A stretch of 64,000 nucleotides of DNA from Streptomyces antibioticus (GTDB lineage Bacteria > Actinomycetota > Actinomycetes > Streptomycetales > Streptomycetaceae). The translations under genes were made by a program, and so were the position numbers. Below the pieces are notes generated by a model. The model made no database searches. It was not told the DNA's origin and was given only the letters and a program-made list of their open reading frames with translations. The stretch lies in contig NZ_CM007717.1 of assembly GCF_002019855.1 (NCBI RefSeq), positions 4,612,657-4,676,656 of the forward strand, written 5' to 3'. Shown here piece after piece: positions 7,330 to 16,281 of the stretch. Position 1 is the stretch's first letter. Each line of letters begins with the position of its first letter.

Positions 7330-9162
7330 ATGGCACGTGCGGTCGGCATCGACCTGGGCACGACTAACTCCGTCGTCAGCGTTCTGGAGGGCGGCGAGCC
7401 CACCGTCATCACCAACGCAGAGGGCGCCAGGACCACGCCGTCCGTCGTCGCCTTCGCCAAGAACGGCGAGGTGCTCGTCGGCGAGGTCGCCAAGCGCCAG
7501 GCGGTCACGAACGTGGACCGGACCATCCGCTCGGTCAAGCGCCACATGGGCACCGACTGGAAGATCGAGCTGGACGGCAAGCCGTTCAACCCGCAGCAGA
7601 TGTCCGCGTTCATCCTGCAGAAGCTGAAGCGTGACGCCGAGGCGTACCTGGGCGAGAAGGTGACCGACGCGGTCATCACCGTCCCCGCGTACTTCAACGA
7701 CTCGGAGCGTCAGGCCACCAAGGAGGCCGGCGAGATCGCGGGCCTGAACGTCCTGCGCATCGTCAACGAGCCGACCGCCGCCGCCCTGGCGTACGGCCTC
7801 GACAAGGACGAGCAGATCATCCTGGTCTTCGACCTCGGTGGCGGCACCTTCGACGTGTCCCTGCTGGAGATCGGTGACGGCGTCGTCGAGGTGAAGGCCA
7901 CCAACGGTGACAACCACCTCGGTGGTGACGACTGGGACCAGCGCGTCATGGACTACCTGGTGAAGCAGTTCCAGGCGGGCCACGGCGTCGACCTCTCCAA
8001 GGACAAGATGGCGCTCCAGCGCCTGCGCGAGGCCGCCGAGAAGGCGAAGATCGAGCTGTCCTCGTCCACCGAGACCACGATCAACCTGCCGTACATCACG
8101 GCGTCCGCCGAGGGCCCGCTGCACCTGGACGAGAAGCTCACCCGCGCCCAGTTCCAGCAGCTCACCGCGGACCTCCTGGAGCGCTGCAAGACGCCGTTCC
8201 ACAACGTCATCAAGGACGCCGGCATCTCCCTCTCGGAGATCGACCACGTCGTCCTGGTCGGCGGCTCGACCCGTATGCCGGCCGTCGCCGAGCTGGTCAA
8301 GGAGCTGACCGGCGGCAAGGACGCCAACAAGGGCGTCAACCCGGACGAGGTCGTCGCCATCGGCGCGTCCCTCCAGGCCGGTGTCCTCAAGGGCGAGGTC
8401 AAGGACGTCCTGCTCCTCGACGTCACCCCGCTGTCCCTCGGTATCGAGACCAAGGGCGGCATCATGACCAAGCTCATCGAGCGGAACACGACGATCCCGA
8501 CCAAGCGGTCCGAGATCTTCACCACCGCCGAGGACAACCAGCCGTCCGTGCAGATCCAGGTCTACCAGGGCGAGCGCGAGATCGCGGCGTACAACAAGAA
8601 GCTCGGGATGTTCGAGCTGACCGGTCTGCCGCCGGCCCCGCGCGGTGTCCCGCAGATCGAGGTCTCCTTCGACATCGACGCCAACGGCATCATGCACGTG
8701 ACCGCGAAGGACCTGGGCACGGGCAAGGAGCAGAAGATGACCGTCACCGGCGGCTCCTCGCTGCCGAAGGACGAGGTCGACCGCATGCGCCAGGAGGCCG
8801 AGCAGTACGCGGACGAGGACCACCGCCGCCGCGAGGCCGCCGAGGCCCGCAACCAGGGCGAGCAGCTCGTCTACCAGACCGAGAAGTTCCTCAAGGACAA
8901 CGAGGACAAGGTCCCGGGCGAGATCAAGACCGAGGTCGAGGACGCTCTCGCCGAGCTGAAGGAGAAGCTCAAGGGCGAGGACACCGCCGAGATCCGCACC
9001 GCCACCGAGAAGGTCGCGGCCGTCTCCCAGAAGCTCGGCCAGGCCATGTACGCCGACGCCCAGGCCGGTCAGGCCGCCCCCGGCGCCGAGGCCCCGAAGG
9101 CCGACGACGACGTGGTGGACGCCGAGATCGTCGACGACGAGCGCAAGGACGGTGCCGCGTGA
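7330..9162 (+). CDS. dnaK: Hsp70 chaperone DnaK
   Basis: 610 residues, of normal length for actinobacterial DnaK. The ATPase domain starts at once with GIDLGTTNSVVSVLEGG (phosphate-1) and continues with FDLGGGTFDVSLLE (phosphate-2) and LVGGSTRMPAV (adenosine). The linker and substrate-binding domain begin near VLLLDVTPLSLGIETKGG. The acidic tail ends DDVVDAEIVDDERKDGAA. It folds and refolds client proteins in the cytosol with GrpE and DnaJ, and acts as co-repressor of HspR. It has a good ribosome-binding site (TTGGAGGAAG) and is first gene of the dnaK-grpE-dnaJ-hspR operon, with GTGA overlap to grpE. Confidence 0.98.
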   Translation: MARAVGIDLGTTNSVVSVLEGGEPTVITNAEGARTTPSVVAFAKNGEVLVGEVAKRQAVTNVDRTIRSVKRHMGTDWKIELDGKPFNPQQMSAFILQKLKRDAEAYLGEKVTDAVITVPAYFNDSERQATKEAGEIAGLNVLRIVNEPTAAALAYGLDKDEQIILVFDLGGGTFDVSLLEIGDGVVEVKATNGDNHLGGDDWDQRVMDYLVKQFQAGHGVDLSKDKMALQRLREAAEKAKIELSSSTETTINLPYITASAEGPLHLDEKLTRAQFQQLTADLLERCKTPFHNVIKDAGISLSEIDHVVLVGGSTRMPAVAELVKELTGGKDANKGVNPDEVVAIGASLQAGVLKGEVKDVLLLDVTPLSLGIETKGGIMTKLIERNTTIPTKRSEIFTTAEDNQPSVQIQVYQGEREIAAYNKKLGMFELTGLPPAPRGVPQIEVSFDIDANGIMHVTAKDLGTGKEQKMTVTGGSSLPKDEVDRMRQEAEQYADEDHRRREAAEARNQGEQLVYQTEKFLKDNEDKVPGEIKTEVEDALAELKEKLKGEDTAEIRTATEKVAAVSQKLGQAMYADAQAGQAAPGAEAPKADDDVVDAEIVDDERKDGAA

Positions 9163-9821
9163 CGGAGGAGACCCCGGGCTTCGAGGAGAAGCCCGACGTC
9201 CCCTCCGGCGCCACCCCTGAAGACGCCGAGCCGACGGCCGCTCCCTCCTCCGCCTCGGCGGAGGGGGCGGCCCCGGCCGGGGACGCGAACCAGACAGCGG
9301 CTCTGGTGGCCCAGCTGGACCAGGTGCGTACCGCGCTCGGCGAGCGCACCGCGGACCTCCAGCGCCTCCAGGCCGAGTACCAGAACTACCGCCGCCGGGT
9401 CGAGCGCGACCGGATCGCGGTCAAGGAGATCGCCATCGCGAACCTCCTGACCGAGCTCCTGCCCGTGCTCGACGACATCGGCCGCGCGCGGGAGCACGGC
9501 GAACTCGTCGGCGGCTTCAAGTCGGTGGCGGAGTCCCTGGAGACCACCGCGGCGAAGATGGGCCTCCAGCAGTTCGGCAAGGAGGGCGAGCCCTTCGACC
9601 CGACGATCCACGAGGCTCTGATGCACTCGTACGCGCCCGACGTCACCGAGACGACGTGCGTGGCGATCCTCCAGCCCGGGTACCGCATCGGCGAGCGCAC
9701 CATCCGCCCCGCGCGGGTGGCCGTCGCCGAGCCGCAGCCGGGCGCGCAGACCGTGAAGTCCTCGGAGGAGACCGAGACCGCGGCCGACGACAAGGAGAGC
9801 GGTGGCCCGGACGAGGGCTGA
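9159..9821 (+). CDS. grpE: Nucleotide exchange factor GrpE
   Basis: 220 residues. The GTG start overlaps the dnaK stop by 4 bp, so translation is coupled. An acidic, Ala/Pro-rich N-terminal extension (1-50) is followed by the long dimerising helix (LVAQLDQVRTALGERTADL, YQNYRRRVERDR) and the C-terminal beta domain containing GEPFDPTIHEALMH and GYRIGERTIRPARVAV, the GrpE signature. It releases ADP from DnaK. The low-complexity ends are common in the actinobacterial proteins. Confidence 0.97.
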   Translation: MTEETPGFEEKPDVPSGATPEDAEPTAAPSSASAEGAAPAGDANQTAALVAQLDQVRTALGERTADLQRLQAEYQNYRRRVERDRIAVKEIAIANLLTELLPVLDDIGRAREHGELVGGFKSVAESLETTAAKMGLQQFGKEGEPFDPTIHEALMHSYAPDVTETTCVAILQPGYRIGERTIRPARVAVAEPQPGAQTVKSSEETETAADDKESGGPDEG

Positions 9822-9854
9822 GCTTGAACCGACACGGAAGGAGGGACGTCGAGG

Positions 9855-11030
9855 ATGAGCACCAAGGACTTCATCGAGAAGGACTTCTACAAGGTCCTCG
9901 GCGTCCCCAAGGACGCCACCGAGGCCGAGATCAAGAAGGCGTACCGGAAGCTCGCCCGCGAGTTCCACCCGGACGCCAACAAGGGCAACGCCAAGGCGGA
10001 GGAGCGCTTCAAGGAGATCTCCGAGGCGAACGACGTCCTCGGTGACCCCAAGAAGCGCAAGGAGTACGACGACGCCCGCGCCCTCTTCGGCAACGGCGGC
10101 TTCCGCCCGGGGCCGGGCGCCGGCGGCGGCTCCTTCAACTTCGACCTGGGCGACCTCTTCGGAGGCAACCCCCAGGGCGGGGGAGCCGGCGGCTTCGGCG
10201 GCGGTATCGGCGATGTCTTCGGCGGCCTGTTCAACCGCGGCGGAGGGGGCACGACCCGTACCCAGCCCCGGCGCGGCCAGGACATCGACACCGAGGTCAC
10301 CCTGACCTTCACCGAGGCCATCGAGGGTGCGACCGTCCCGCTGCGGATGTCCTCGCAGGCCCCGTGCAAGGCGTGTTCCGGCACCGGCGACAAGAACGGC
10401 ACACCGCGCGTGTGCCCGACCTGCGTCGGCACCGGCCAGGTGGCCCGGGGCTCGGGGGGCGGTTTCTCCCTGACCGACCCGTGCCCCGACTGCAAGGGCC
10501 GCGGGCTGATCGCCGAGCACCCCTGCCTGGACTGCAAGGGCAGCGGCCGCGCCAAGTCCTCGCGCACCATGCAGGTCCGCATCCCGGCCGGGGTGACGGA
10601 CGGGCAGCGCATCCGGCTGCGCGGCAAGGGCGCGCCGGGCGAGCGCGGCGGCCCGGCCGGCGATCTGTACGTCGTCGTCCATGTGGGCGCGCACCCGGTG
10701 TTCGGCCGCAAGGAGGACAACCTCACGGTGACCGTGCCGGTGACGTTCACCGAGGCGGCGCTCGGCGGGGAGATCAGGGTGCCCACCCTGGGCGGCCCGT
10801 CGCTCACCCTCAAGCTGCAGCCCGGCACCCCCAACGGCCGCACCATGCGGGCGCGGGGCAAGGGCGCGGTCCGCAAGGACGGCACCCGCGGCGACCTTCT
10901 GGTCACCGTGGAGGTGAGTGTCCCCAAGGACCTGACGGGGAAGGCTCGTGACGCGCTCGAGGCGTATCGCGAGGCGACCGCGGACGAGGATCCGAGGGCG
11001 GACCTGTTCGAGGCCGCGAAGGGAGCATAG
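9855..11030 (+). CDS. dnaJ: Chaperone DnaJ (J-domain co-chaperone)
   Basis: 391 residues. The J domain (about 10-75) contains HPD in REFHPDANKG. A long Gly/Phe-rich region follows, then four zinc-binding repeats of the CxxCxGxG type (CKACSGTG, CPTCVGTG, CPDCKGRG, CLDCKGSG) at about 172-235, then the C-terminal substrate domains. It stimulates DnaK ATP hydrolysis and delivers clients. The start has GGAGGGACGTCGAGG upstream and the gene lies 33 bp after grpE. Only 2 bp separate its stop from hspR. Confidence 0.97.
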   Translation: MSTKDFIEKDFYKVLGVPKDATEAEIKKAYRKLAREFHPDANKGNAKAEERFKEISEANDVLGDPKKRKEYDDARALFGNGGFRPGPGAGGGSFNFDLGDLFGGNPQGGGAGGFGGGIGDVFGGLFNRGGGGTTRTQPRRGQDIDTEVTLTFTEAIEGATVPLRMSSQAPCKACSGTGDKNGTPRVCPTCVGTGQVARGSGGGFSLTDPCPDCKGRGLIAEHPCLDCKGSGRAKSSRTMQVRIPAGVTDGQRIRLRGKGAPGERGGPAGDLYVVVHVGAHPVFGRKEDNLTVTVPVTFTEAALGGEIRVPTLGGPSLTLKLQPGTPNGRTMRARGKGAVRKDGTRGDLLVTVEVSVPKDLTGKARDALEAYREATADEDPRADLFEAAKGA

Positions 11031-11032
11031 GG

Positions 11033-11497
11033 ATGGATGGCCGTCGACGCGGTGACACTTTTCGTGGGCCGTATGAACTGACCGAGGAGACCCCGGTCTA
11101 CGTCATCTCGGTGGCGGCCCAGCTTTCCGGCCTGCACCCGCAGACGCTGCGCCAGTACGACCGCCTGGGGCTGGTCTCCCCCGACCGCACCGCCGGGCGG
11201 GGCCGCCGCTACTCGGCCCGTGACATCGAGCTGCTGCGCACCGTCCAGCAGTTGTCGCAGGACGAGGGCATCAACCTGGCCGGTATCAAGCGCATCATCG
11301 AGCTGGAGAACCAGGTCGCCGCGCTCCAGTCCCGGGTTGCCGAACTGGAGTCGGCCGTGGACGGCGCGGCGGCGGCCATGCAGCAGCGCGAGGCCGCGGT
11401 CCACGCCTCCTACCGTCGCGACCTGGTCCCGTACCAGGAGGTCCAGCAGACCAGCGCGCTGGTGGTGTGGCGGCCCAAGCGCCCGCAGTCCGACTGA
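11033..11497 (+). CDS. hspR: MerR-family heat-shock repressor HspR
   Basis: 154 residues. The N-terminal MerR helix-turn-helix reads PVYVISVAAQLSGLHPQTLR, followed by QYDRLGLVSPDRTAGRGRRY and the recognition/wing region LRTVQQLSQDEGINLAGIKR. A coiled-coil dimer helix is at about 88-115. The C-terminus ends ALVVWRPKRPQSD, as in other HspR proteins. HspR with DnaK represses the HAIR-bearing promoters (two before dnaK, one before clpB in this window), giving feedback control of chaperone levels. A second in-frame ATG lies only one codon downstream. Confidence 0.96.
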   Translation: MDGRRRGDTFRGPYELTEETPVYVISVAAQLSGLHPQTLRQYDRLGLVSPDRTAGRGRRYSARDIELLRTVQQLSQDEGINLAGIKRIIELENQVAALQSRVAELESAVDGAAAAMQQREAAVHASYRRDLVPYQEVQQTSALVVWRPKRPQSD

Positions 11498-11510
11498 GGC
11501 GATACACACA

Positions 11511-11550
11511 CGGAAAAGGGGCCCGGAGAGATCTCCGGGCCCCTTTTCCG
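11511..11550 (+). terminator. Strong terminator of the dnaK operon
   Basis: Perfect 18-bp stem (11511-11528 with 11533-11550), loop AGAT, with a T-run inside the descending arm. It starts 13 bp after the hspR stop. Confidence 0.92.
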
Positions 11551-11762
11551 TGCGCTTCCGGCGGCGCGGAGAGTCCGTAAAGAGAAGTGCGTACCCTCTT
11601 CGCTCGGTCTCCATGCGTCTTCACATGCTAAGCGGAGTGTGATGTTGTCACTTCGTTAAGTAGTACGGCTTGACTGGTGGGGGCGCCGACGCGTTGTCTT
11701 TTCTGACACCTGGGTCAACATGTCGCACCCATGTCCGGAACGCACCTGAAGTGAGCCCCTGA

Positions 11763-12872
11763 ATGCGTCGTATCGCCATAGCCGTGGTCGCCTCCACGAT
11801 GACTCTCTCGCTCGCCGGGTGCGGCATGCTCGACGCCGGTTCGGACAGCGCGGACGCGACCCCGACCCGCAGCAACGACGTCACCATCGGCGTGCTCCTG
11901 CCGGAGAAGACGAACACCCGGTACGCGGAGTTCGACTACCCGATCATCAAGGAGAAGATCGCCGCGCTCACCGACGGCAAGGGCAAGACGGCGTACGCCA
12001 ACGCCGCCAACAGCGCCAAGGTCCAGGACGAGCAGATGCAGAAGATGATCGACGACAAGGTCGACTGCATCCTGCTCGACGCGGTCGACTCGAAGAAGAT
12101 CGCGGGGATGGTGCAGAAGGCCAAGGACGCGAACATCCCGGTCATCGCCTACGACCGTCTCGCGCAGGGCCCGATCGACGCGTACGTCTCCTTCGACAAC
12201 GAGCTGGTCGGCGAGGTGCAGGGCCGTTCCCTCACCGAGGCCCTCGGCACCGCCGACACCAGCGACAAGATCGTCATGATCAACGGTTCGCCGACCGACC
12301 CGAACGCCGCGCAGTTCAAGGAGGGCGCGCTCAGCGAGCTGAGCGGCCGGGTGACCATCGCCGCGGAGTACGACACCGCCGACTGGAGCCCGGAGAAGGC
12401 CCAGGAGCACATGACCGAGGCGATCGGGAAGATCGGCAAGGACAACATCGCGGCCGTCTACTCCGCCAACGACACCATGGCCGGCGGCATCATCAAGGCG
12501 CTGGAGGCGGCCGGTCTGAGCGGCAGCGACCTGCCGCCCATCACGGGCCAGGACGCCGAGCTGCCGGGCGTGCAGCGGATCGTCAGCGGCGAGCAGTACA
12601 TGACGGTCTACAAGCCCTACCGCGCCGAGGCGGAGGCCGCCGCCGAGGCCGCCGTCGCCAAGGTCCAGGGCCGCGCCCTCCAGTTCGAGGCCCTGACCCG
12701 CGACAAGGTCGACAGCCCGACCCACAAGGACATCCCGGCGAAGCTGGTGCAGGTGGTCGCCCTGACGAAGAGCAACCTCAAGGACACCGTGATCGCCGAC
12801 GGCGTCTTCACGGCGCAGGACATCTGCACCGAGAAGTACAAGTCGGCCTGCAACTCCCTCGGCCTGAAGTAG
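11763..12872 (+). CDS. Sugar ABC transporter substrate-binding lipoprotein (XylF-like)
   Basis: 369 residues. Lipoprotein signal with lipobox LAGC (Cys20): MRRIAIAVVASTMTLSLAGC. The mature part is a periplasmic-binding-protein type 1 fold: IGVLLPEKTNTRYAEFD, then DKVDCILLDAVDSKKI, IPVIAYDRL, DAYVSFDNELVGEVQG and ITGQDAELPGVQRIVSGEQYMTVYK, closest in style to D-xylose-binding XylF. It would be anchored outside the cytoplasmic membrane to capture a pentose or similar sugar. No permease or ATPase gene is adjacent, so it either shares a remote transporter or is a sensor. The ligand is not certain. Confidence 0.88.
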   Translation: MRRIAIAVVASTMTLSLAGCGMLDAGSDSADATPTRSNDVTIGVLLPEKTNTRYAEFDYPIIKEKIAALTDGKGKTAYANAANSAKVQDEQMQKMIDDKVDCILLDAVDSKKIAGMVQKAKDANIPVIAYDRLAQGPIDAYVSFDNELVGEVQGRSLTEALGTADTSDKIVMINGSPTDPNAAQFKEGALSELSGRVTIAAEYDTADWSPEKAQEHMTEAIGKIGKDNIAAVYSANDTMAGGIIKALEAAGLSGSDLPPITGQDAELPGVQRIVSGEQYMTVYKPYRAEAEAAAEAAVAKVQGRALQFEALTRDKVDSPTHKDIPAKLVQVVALTKSNLKDTVIADGVFTAQDICTEKYKSACNSLGLK

Positions 12873-12925
12873 CCGCAGCACCCGCAGCACCCGCAGTACC
12901 CGTAGTACCCGTAGTACCCGTAGTC
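12873..12925. repeat. Six tandem copies of a 9-bp unit (CCCG[C/T]AGTA)
   Basis: Starting directly after the stop of the binding-protein gene, CCCGCAGCA units change gradually to CCCGTAGTA, ending in CCCGTAGTCCTGAG. It lies between convergent genes. The last unit resembles the motif CCCGTAGTACYTGAG found before the two-component operons at 43820 and 48525. Confidence 0.85.
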
Positions 12926-12944
12926 CTGAGGTCCCCGGTGGAGT

Positions 12945-13808
12945 TCACGCCACGCGCGTGAACTCCACCGTCACGTCCGGCGGTCCGCCGGCCACGCCCC
13001 GGTAGACGCCCTTGTGCGGGGTGACGTCGTCGTAGTCCCGCCCCCGGCCGACGACCACATGGGACTCGTCGGCGCGGGTGCGGTTGGTGGGGTCGTAGCC
13101 GTGCCAGTCGCCCGCCCAGTACTCGATCCAGGCGTGGCTCTGGCCGGCCACCGGACGGTGGAGCTCCGCGTCCCGCTCCGGGTGGAGATAGCCGGAGACA
13201 TAGCGCGTGGGCAGGCCCAGGCCGCGCAGCAGGGCGATGGTGAGGTGCGCGATGTCCTGGCAGACCCCGGCGCCCTGCTGCCACGCCTCCGCCGCCGAGG
13301 TGTTCACCCCGGTGGCGCCCGGCAGGTAGGTCACCCGGTCGGCGACCAGGGCGGACACGGCGACCGCCGCCCCGTGCGGATCGAGGCCCGCGGCCGCCCC
13401 GCGCGCCTTCTTCACCAGCTTCTTCGGGACCGTCGTACGGGCCGTCGGGGAGGCGAACTCCAGCAGCCGGGAGCCGGCCGTGCGTTCGGCCACCGCGGCC
13501 CAGTCCAGGGGCGGCGGCAGCGGTTCCGGCGGGGCCGTCTCCACCAGGCTGGAGGCCGTGATGGTGAGATCGGCGTGCGGGTCGATCAGCTCGAAGGCGG
13601 TGACCTGGGTGCCCCAGTAGTCCCAGTACGACCAGGTGGTGGCCGCCGGGCGGACGGTCACCCGGGCGTCCAGCGTGGTCTGCCCCGGCAGGGTGAGCGG
13701 GGTCATCCGGACCTCGTTGTGCGAGGAGACGGCGGCCCGCGCGTAGGAGACACGGGTGGTGTGCCGGATGCGGAGCCTGCGGGTCGTGGCGGCGGCCATC
13801 GCGCTCAC
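12945..13808 (-). CDS. Transglutaminase-like cysteine protease family protein
   Basis: 287 residues from a GTG that overlaps the stop of the alpha-E gene by 3 bp; an ATG three codons later is possible. The N-terminal beta domain (RLRIRHTTRVSYARAAVSSHNE) is the bacterial transglutaminase N-terminal region. The catalytic core shows the triad: Cys in GAGVCQDIAH (about 183), His in SHAWIEYWAG (about 222) and Asp in YDPTN (about 237). It is the third gene of a conserved ATP-grasp / alpha-E / transglutaminase set, which suggests synthesis or hydrolysis of an isopeptide-type bond. The substrate is unknown. Confidence 0.9.
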   Translation of the reverse strand: MSAMAAATTRRLRIRHTTRVSYARAAVSSHNEVRMTPLTLPGQTTLDARVTVRPAATTWSYWDYWGTQVTAFELIDPHADLTITASSLVETAPPEPLPPPLDWAAVAERTAGSRLLEFASPTARTTVPKKLVKKARGAAAGLDPHGAAVAVSALVADRVTYLPGATGVNTSAAEAWQQGAGVCQDIAHLTIALLRGLGLPTRYVSGYLHPERDAELHRPVAGQSHAWIEYWAGDWHGYDPTNRTRADESHVVVGRGRDYDDVTPHKGVYRGVAGGPPDVTVEFTRVA

Positions 13809-14737
13809 GTTCCTTCCCGGGCCCACACGACGGGCCCCTGGTACGGGAAGAACCGTTCCGCGACCGCTTCCGCCGAGGCCATGCAGGCGGTCTGGAGGTC
13901 CTTCAGGAGCGGCGGGAGCTGTTCTTCCAGGGCGTGGGTGTCGAGGTACTCCAGGCGGGTGCGCAGCCGGCCGATGGGGCGGCGCGCCGGGTCCTGGCGG
14001 GGGCGGCCGAGGGCGGCCAGGCACTCCTCGGCGGTGGTCAGGGCGTGCAGCGCGGAGCGCGGGAAGTCCCGGTCCAGGAGCAGGAATTCGGCCACCCGCG
14101 GGGTGTCGCCGAAACCGCCGTACACGCGCGCGTACGCCTCGTCGGCGCCGGACGCGCTCAGCAGGGTCGGCCAGTCCGGGGCGTGCGCGGCGTCCAGGAC
14201 CCGCACCGAGAGCAGCCGTACGGTCATGTCCACCCGCTCCAGGCTCCGCCCCAGCACCACGAACCGCCAGCTGTCGTCGCGGCTCATGGTGGAGTCGGCG
14301 AGCCCGAAGAACAGGGCCGCCCTGCTGCGGACCAGCTCCAGATAGCCGTAGGGGCCGGTACGGCGGGCCGCGCGGCGCTGTTCGGCGAGGGCGTGCCAGG
14401 TGGCGTTCAGGCACTCCCACATGGCCGAGGAGACCGCCTCACGGGCGCTGCGGGCGTTGAGCCGGGCGGCGCCCAGGGCGCCCTCGATGGCGCCGGTGGA
14501 GCGGGCGTCGAAGGCGAGCTGGTCGAGGACCTGCTGCATGTCGACCGGGGCGGGCCCCGCGTCCATGCCGAGGATCGCGTACAGCGACCGGCAGGCCATG
14601 TCCTCGTCGCGCCAGGGGTCCTCCAGCATCCGGTGGAGGTAGGCGTCGAGGATGCGCGCGGTGGCGTCGGCCCGTTCCACGTACCGGCCGGTCCAGGTCA
14701 GCGCCTCCGCGATACGGGAGAGGATCACGTCGTTCAC
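13805..14737 (-). CDS. Alpha-E domain-containing protein
   Basis: 310 residues, GTG start overlapping the ATP-grasp stop by 4 bp. Almost wholly helical: starts VILSRIAEALTWTGRYVERAD, with repeated Arg/Glu-rich helices and the conserved RDDSWRFVVLGRSLERVDMT at about 150-170, typical of the alpha-E (DUF403) family. These proteins almost always sit between a circularly permuted ATP-grasp enzyme and a transglutaminase, as here. Their biochemical role is unproven. Coupling at both ends indicates a three-gene operon reading 16281 to 12945. Confidence 0.9.
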   Translation of the reverse strand: MNDVILSRIAEALTWTGRYVERADATARILDAYLHRMLEDPWRDEDMACRSLYAILGMDAGPAPVDMQQVLDQLAFDARSTGAIEGALGAARLNARSAREAVSSAMWECLNATWHALAEQRRAARRTGPYGYLELVRSRAALFFGLADSTMSRDDSWRFVVLGRSLERVDMTVRLLSVRVLDAAHAPDWPTLLSASGADEAYARVYGGFGDTPRVAEFLLLDRDFPRSALHALTTAEECLAALGRPRQDPARRPIGRLRTRLEYLDTHALEEQLPPLLKDLQTACMASAEAVAERFFPYQGPVVWAREGT

Positions 14738-16281
14738 TGCTGCCGCGCCCCTTCCGGTACGAGGGCGGGGGTGCCGTCGGGGCCGAGCTGGCGGGGGACG
14801 ACGGGCGGCGGCGGGCCGTCGCCTGCGGTGCGGGAGGGGCCCTCGACGGGGCCCTCGGCGAGCACCCAGGTGTCTTTGGAGCCGCCGCCCTGGCTGGAGT
14901 TGACGATCAGGTTGCCCTCCTGGAGCGCGACGCGCGTGAGTCCGCCGGGCAGCACCCAGACGCTGTCGCCGTCGTTCACGGCGAACGGCCGCAGATCGAT
15001 GTGGCGCGGCGCCATGCGGTCGCCGGCCAGGGTCGGGGAGGTGGACAGGGCGACCGGCCGCTGCGCGATGAAGCCGCGCGGGTCGGCGGCGACCGCCTTG
15101 CGGGTGCGCTCCAGGGTCCGCGCGTCGGCCTTCGGCCCGATGACGATGCCCTGGCCGCCGGCGCCGTCCACCGGTTTGACCACCAGCCGGTCGATCTGGT
15201 CGAGGACGGCTTCGAGCTGGCCGGGTTCGTCGGGCCGGTAGGACTCGACATTGGGGAGAATCGGTTCCTCACGGAGGTAGTACCGGATCAGGTCCGGGAC
15301 GTACGTGTAGAGCAGCTTGTCGTCCGCGATGCCGTTGCCCACCGCGTTGGCCAGGGTGACGTTCCCGGCCGTCGCCGCGCCCAGGATGCCCGGGCAGCCG
15401 ATCACCGAGTCCGGCCGGAAGTGCAGCGGGTCCAGGAAGTCGTCGTCGAGCCGCCGGTAGACGACGTGCACCGGCACCTCGCCCCGCGTGGTGCGCATCC
15501 ACACCCGGTTGCCGCGGCACACCAGGTCGTGGCCCTCGACGAGCTGGACGCCCATCAGCCGGGCCAGCAGCGCGTGTTCGAAGTAGGCGGCGTTGCCGGG
15601 CCCGGGGGTGAGGACCACCACCCGTGGATCGGCGGTCCGTTCGGGCGCGGCGGCCCGCAGCGCGGCCAGCAGCCGCTGCGCGTACCCGTCGACGGGGACG
15701 ACGTGCTGCCCGTCGAAGAGCGAGGGGAACACCCGGGTCATGGCCCGCCGGTTCTCGATCACGTACGACACCCCGCTGGGCACCCGCACGTTGTCCTCCA
15801 GGACCCGGAAGGCGCCGGCCTCGTCCCGGACGAGGTCGATCCCGGCCACATGGATGCGGACCCCGCCCGGTGGCTCGATCCCGTGGGCCGCCCGGTGGAA
15901 GTGCGGGGAGCCGAGCAGCAGCCGCCAGGGCACCACCCCGTCCTCGAAGGCCCGGCAGGGCCCGTAGGCGTCCGCGAGATAGGACTCCAGGGCCCGCACC
16001 CGCTGGCCCACCCCGCGTTGTACGAAATCCCACTCGACCGCGTCGAGGATCCGGGGGACGAGGTCCAGCGGCCAGGGCCGCTCCTCGCCCGCGAAGGCGT
16101 AGGTCACGCCGCGGTCGGTGAACGAACGGGCCATCTGGTCGGCCCGGAAGCGCAGTTCCCCAGGTTCGATCGGCTGGAGTGCGGCCAGCACCGGCTCATA
16201 GGCGGCCCTGACCTCACCCGGCCGTTCGAACATCTCGTCCCACGCATCGGCCAACGCGTACGCGTCGAATATGTCCGCCAT
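14734..16281 (-). CDS. Circularly permuted type 2 ATP-grasp protein
   Basis: 515 residues, first gene of the operon. MADIFDAYALADAWDEMFE opens it. A DUF404/DUF407-like core follows: PSGVSYVIENRRAMTRVFPS, VVVLTPGPGNAAYFEHA, LEGHDLVCRGNRVWMRTT-type strands and the late ATP loop VVKPVDGAGGQGIVIG at about 366. These folds ligate carboxylates to amines using ATP. With alpha-E and transglutaminase partners a small-peptide or isopeptide product is expected, but none is known to me. The 353 bp upstream separate it from a divergent regulator gene. Confidence 0.9.
   Translation of the reverse strand: MADIFDAYALADAWDEMFERPGEVRAAYEPVLAALQPIEPGELRFRADQMARSFTDRGVTYAFAGEERPWPLDLVPRILDAVEWDFVQRGVGQRVRALESYLADAYGPCRAFEDGVVPWRLLLGSPHFHRAAHGIEPPGGVRIHVAGIDLVRDEAGAFRVLEDNVRVPSGVSYVIENRRAMTRVFPSLFDGQHVVPVDGYAQRLLAALRAAAPERTADPRVVVLTPGPGNAAYFEHALLARLMGVQLVEGHDLVCRGNRVWMRTTRGEVPVHVVYRRLDDDFLDPLHFRPDSVIGCPGILGAATAGNVTLANAVGNGIADDKLLYTYVPDLIRYYLREEPILPNVESYRPDEPGQLEAVLDQIDRLVVKPVDGAGGQGIVIGPKADARTLERTRKAVAADPRGFIAQRPVALSTSPTLAGDRMAPRHIDLRPFAVNDGDSVWVLPGGLTRVALQEGNLIVNSSQGGGSKDTWVLAEGPVEGPSRTAGDGPPPPVVPRQLGPDGTPALVPEGARQQ

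Noticed and set aside
7177..8823. Long minus-strand frame opposite dnaK (rich in Leu, Val, Asp, Arg)
   Set aside because: Mirror of the strong codon bias in dnaK; no homology motif, no promoter, and it would cross the HAIR operators.
11704..11717. TGAC-N6-GTCA dyad before the sugar-binding lipoprotein gene
   Set aside because: Four-base arms are too short to separate from chance, though the position would suit an operator.
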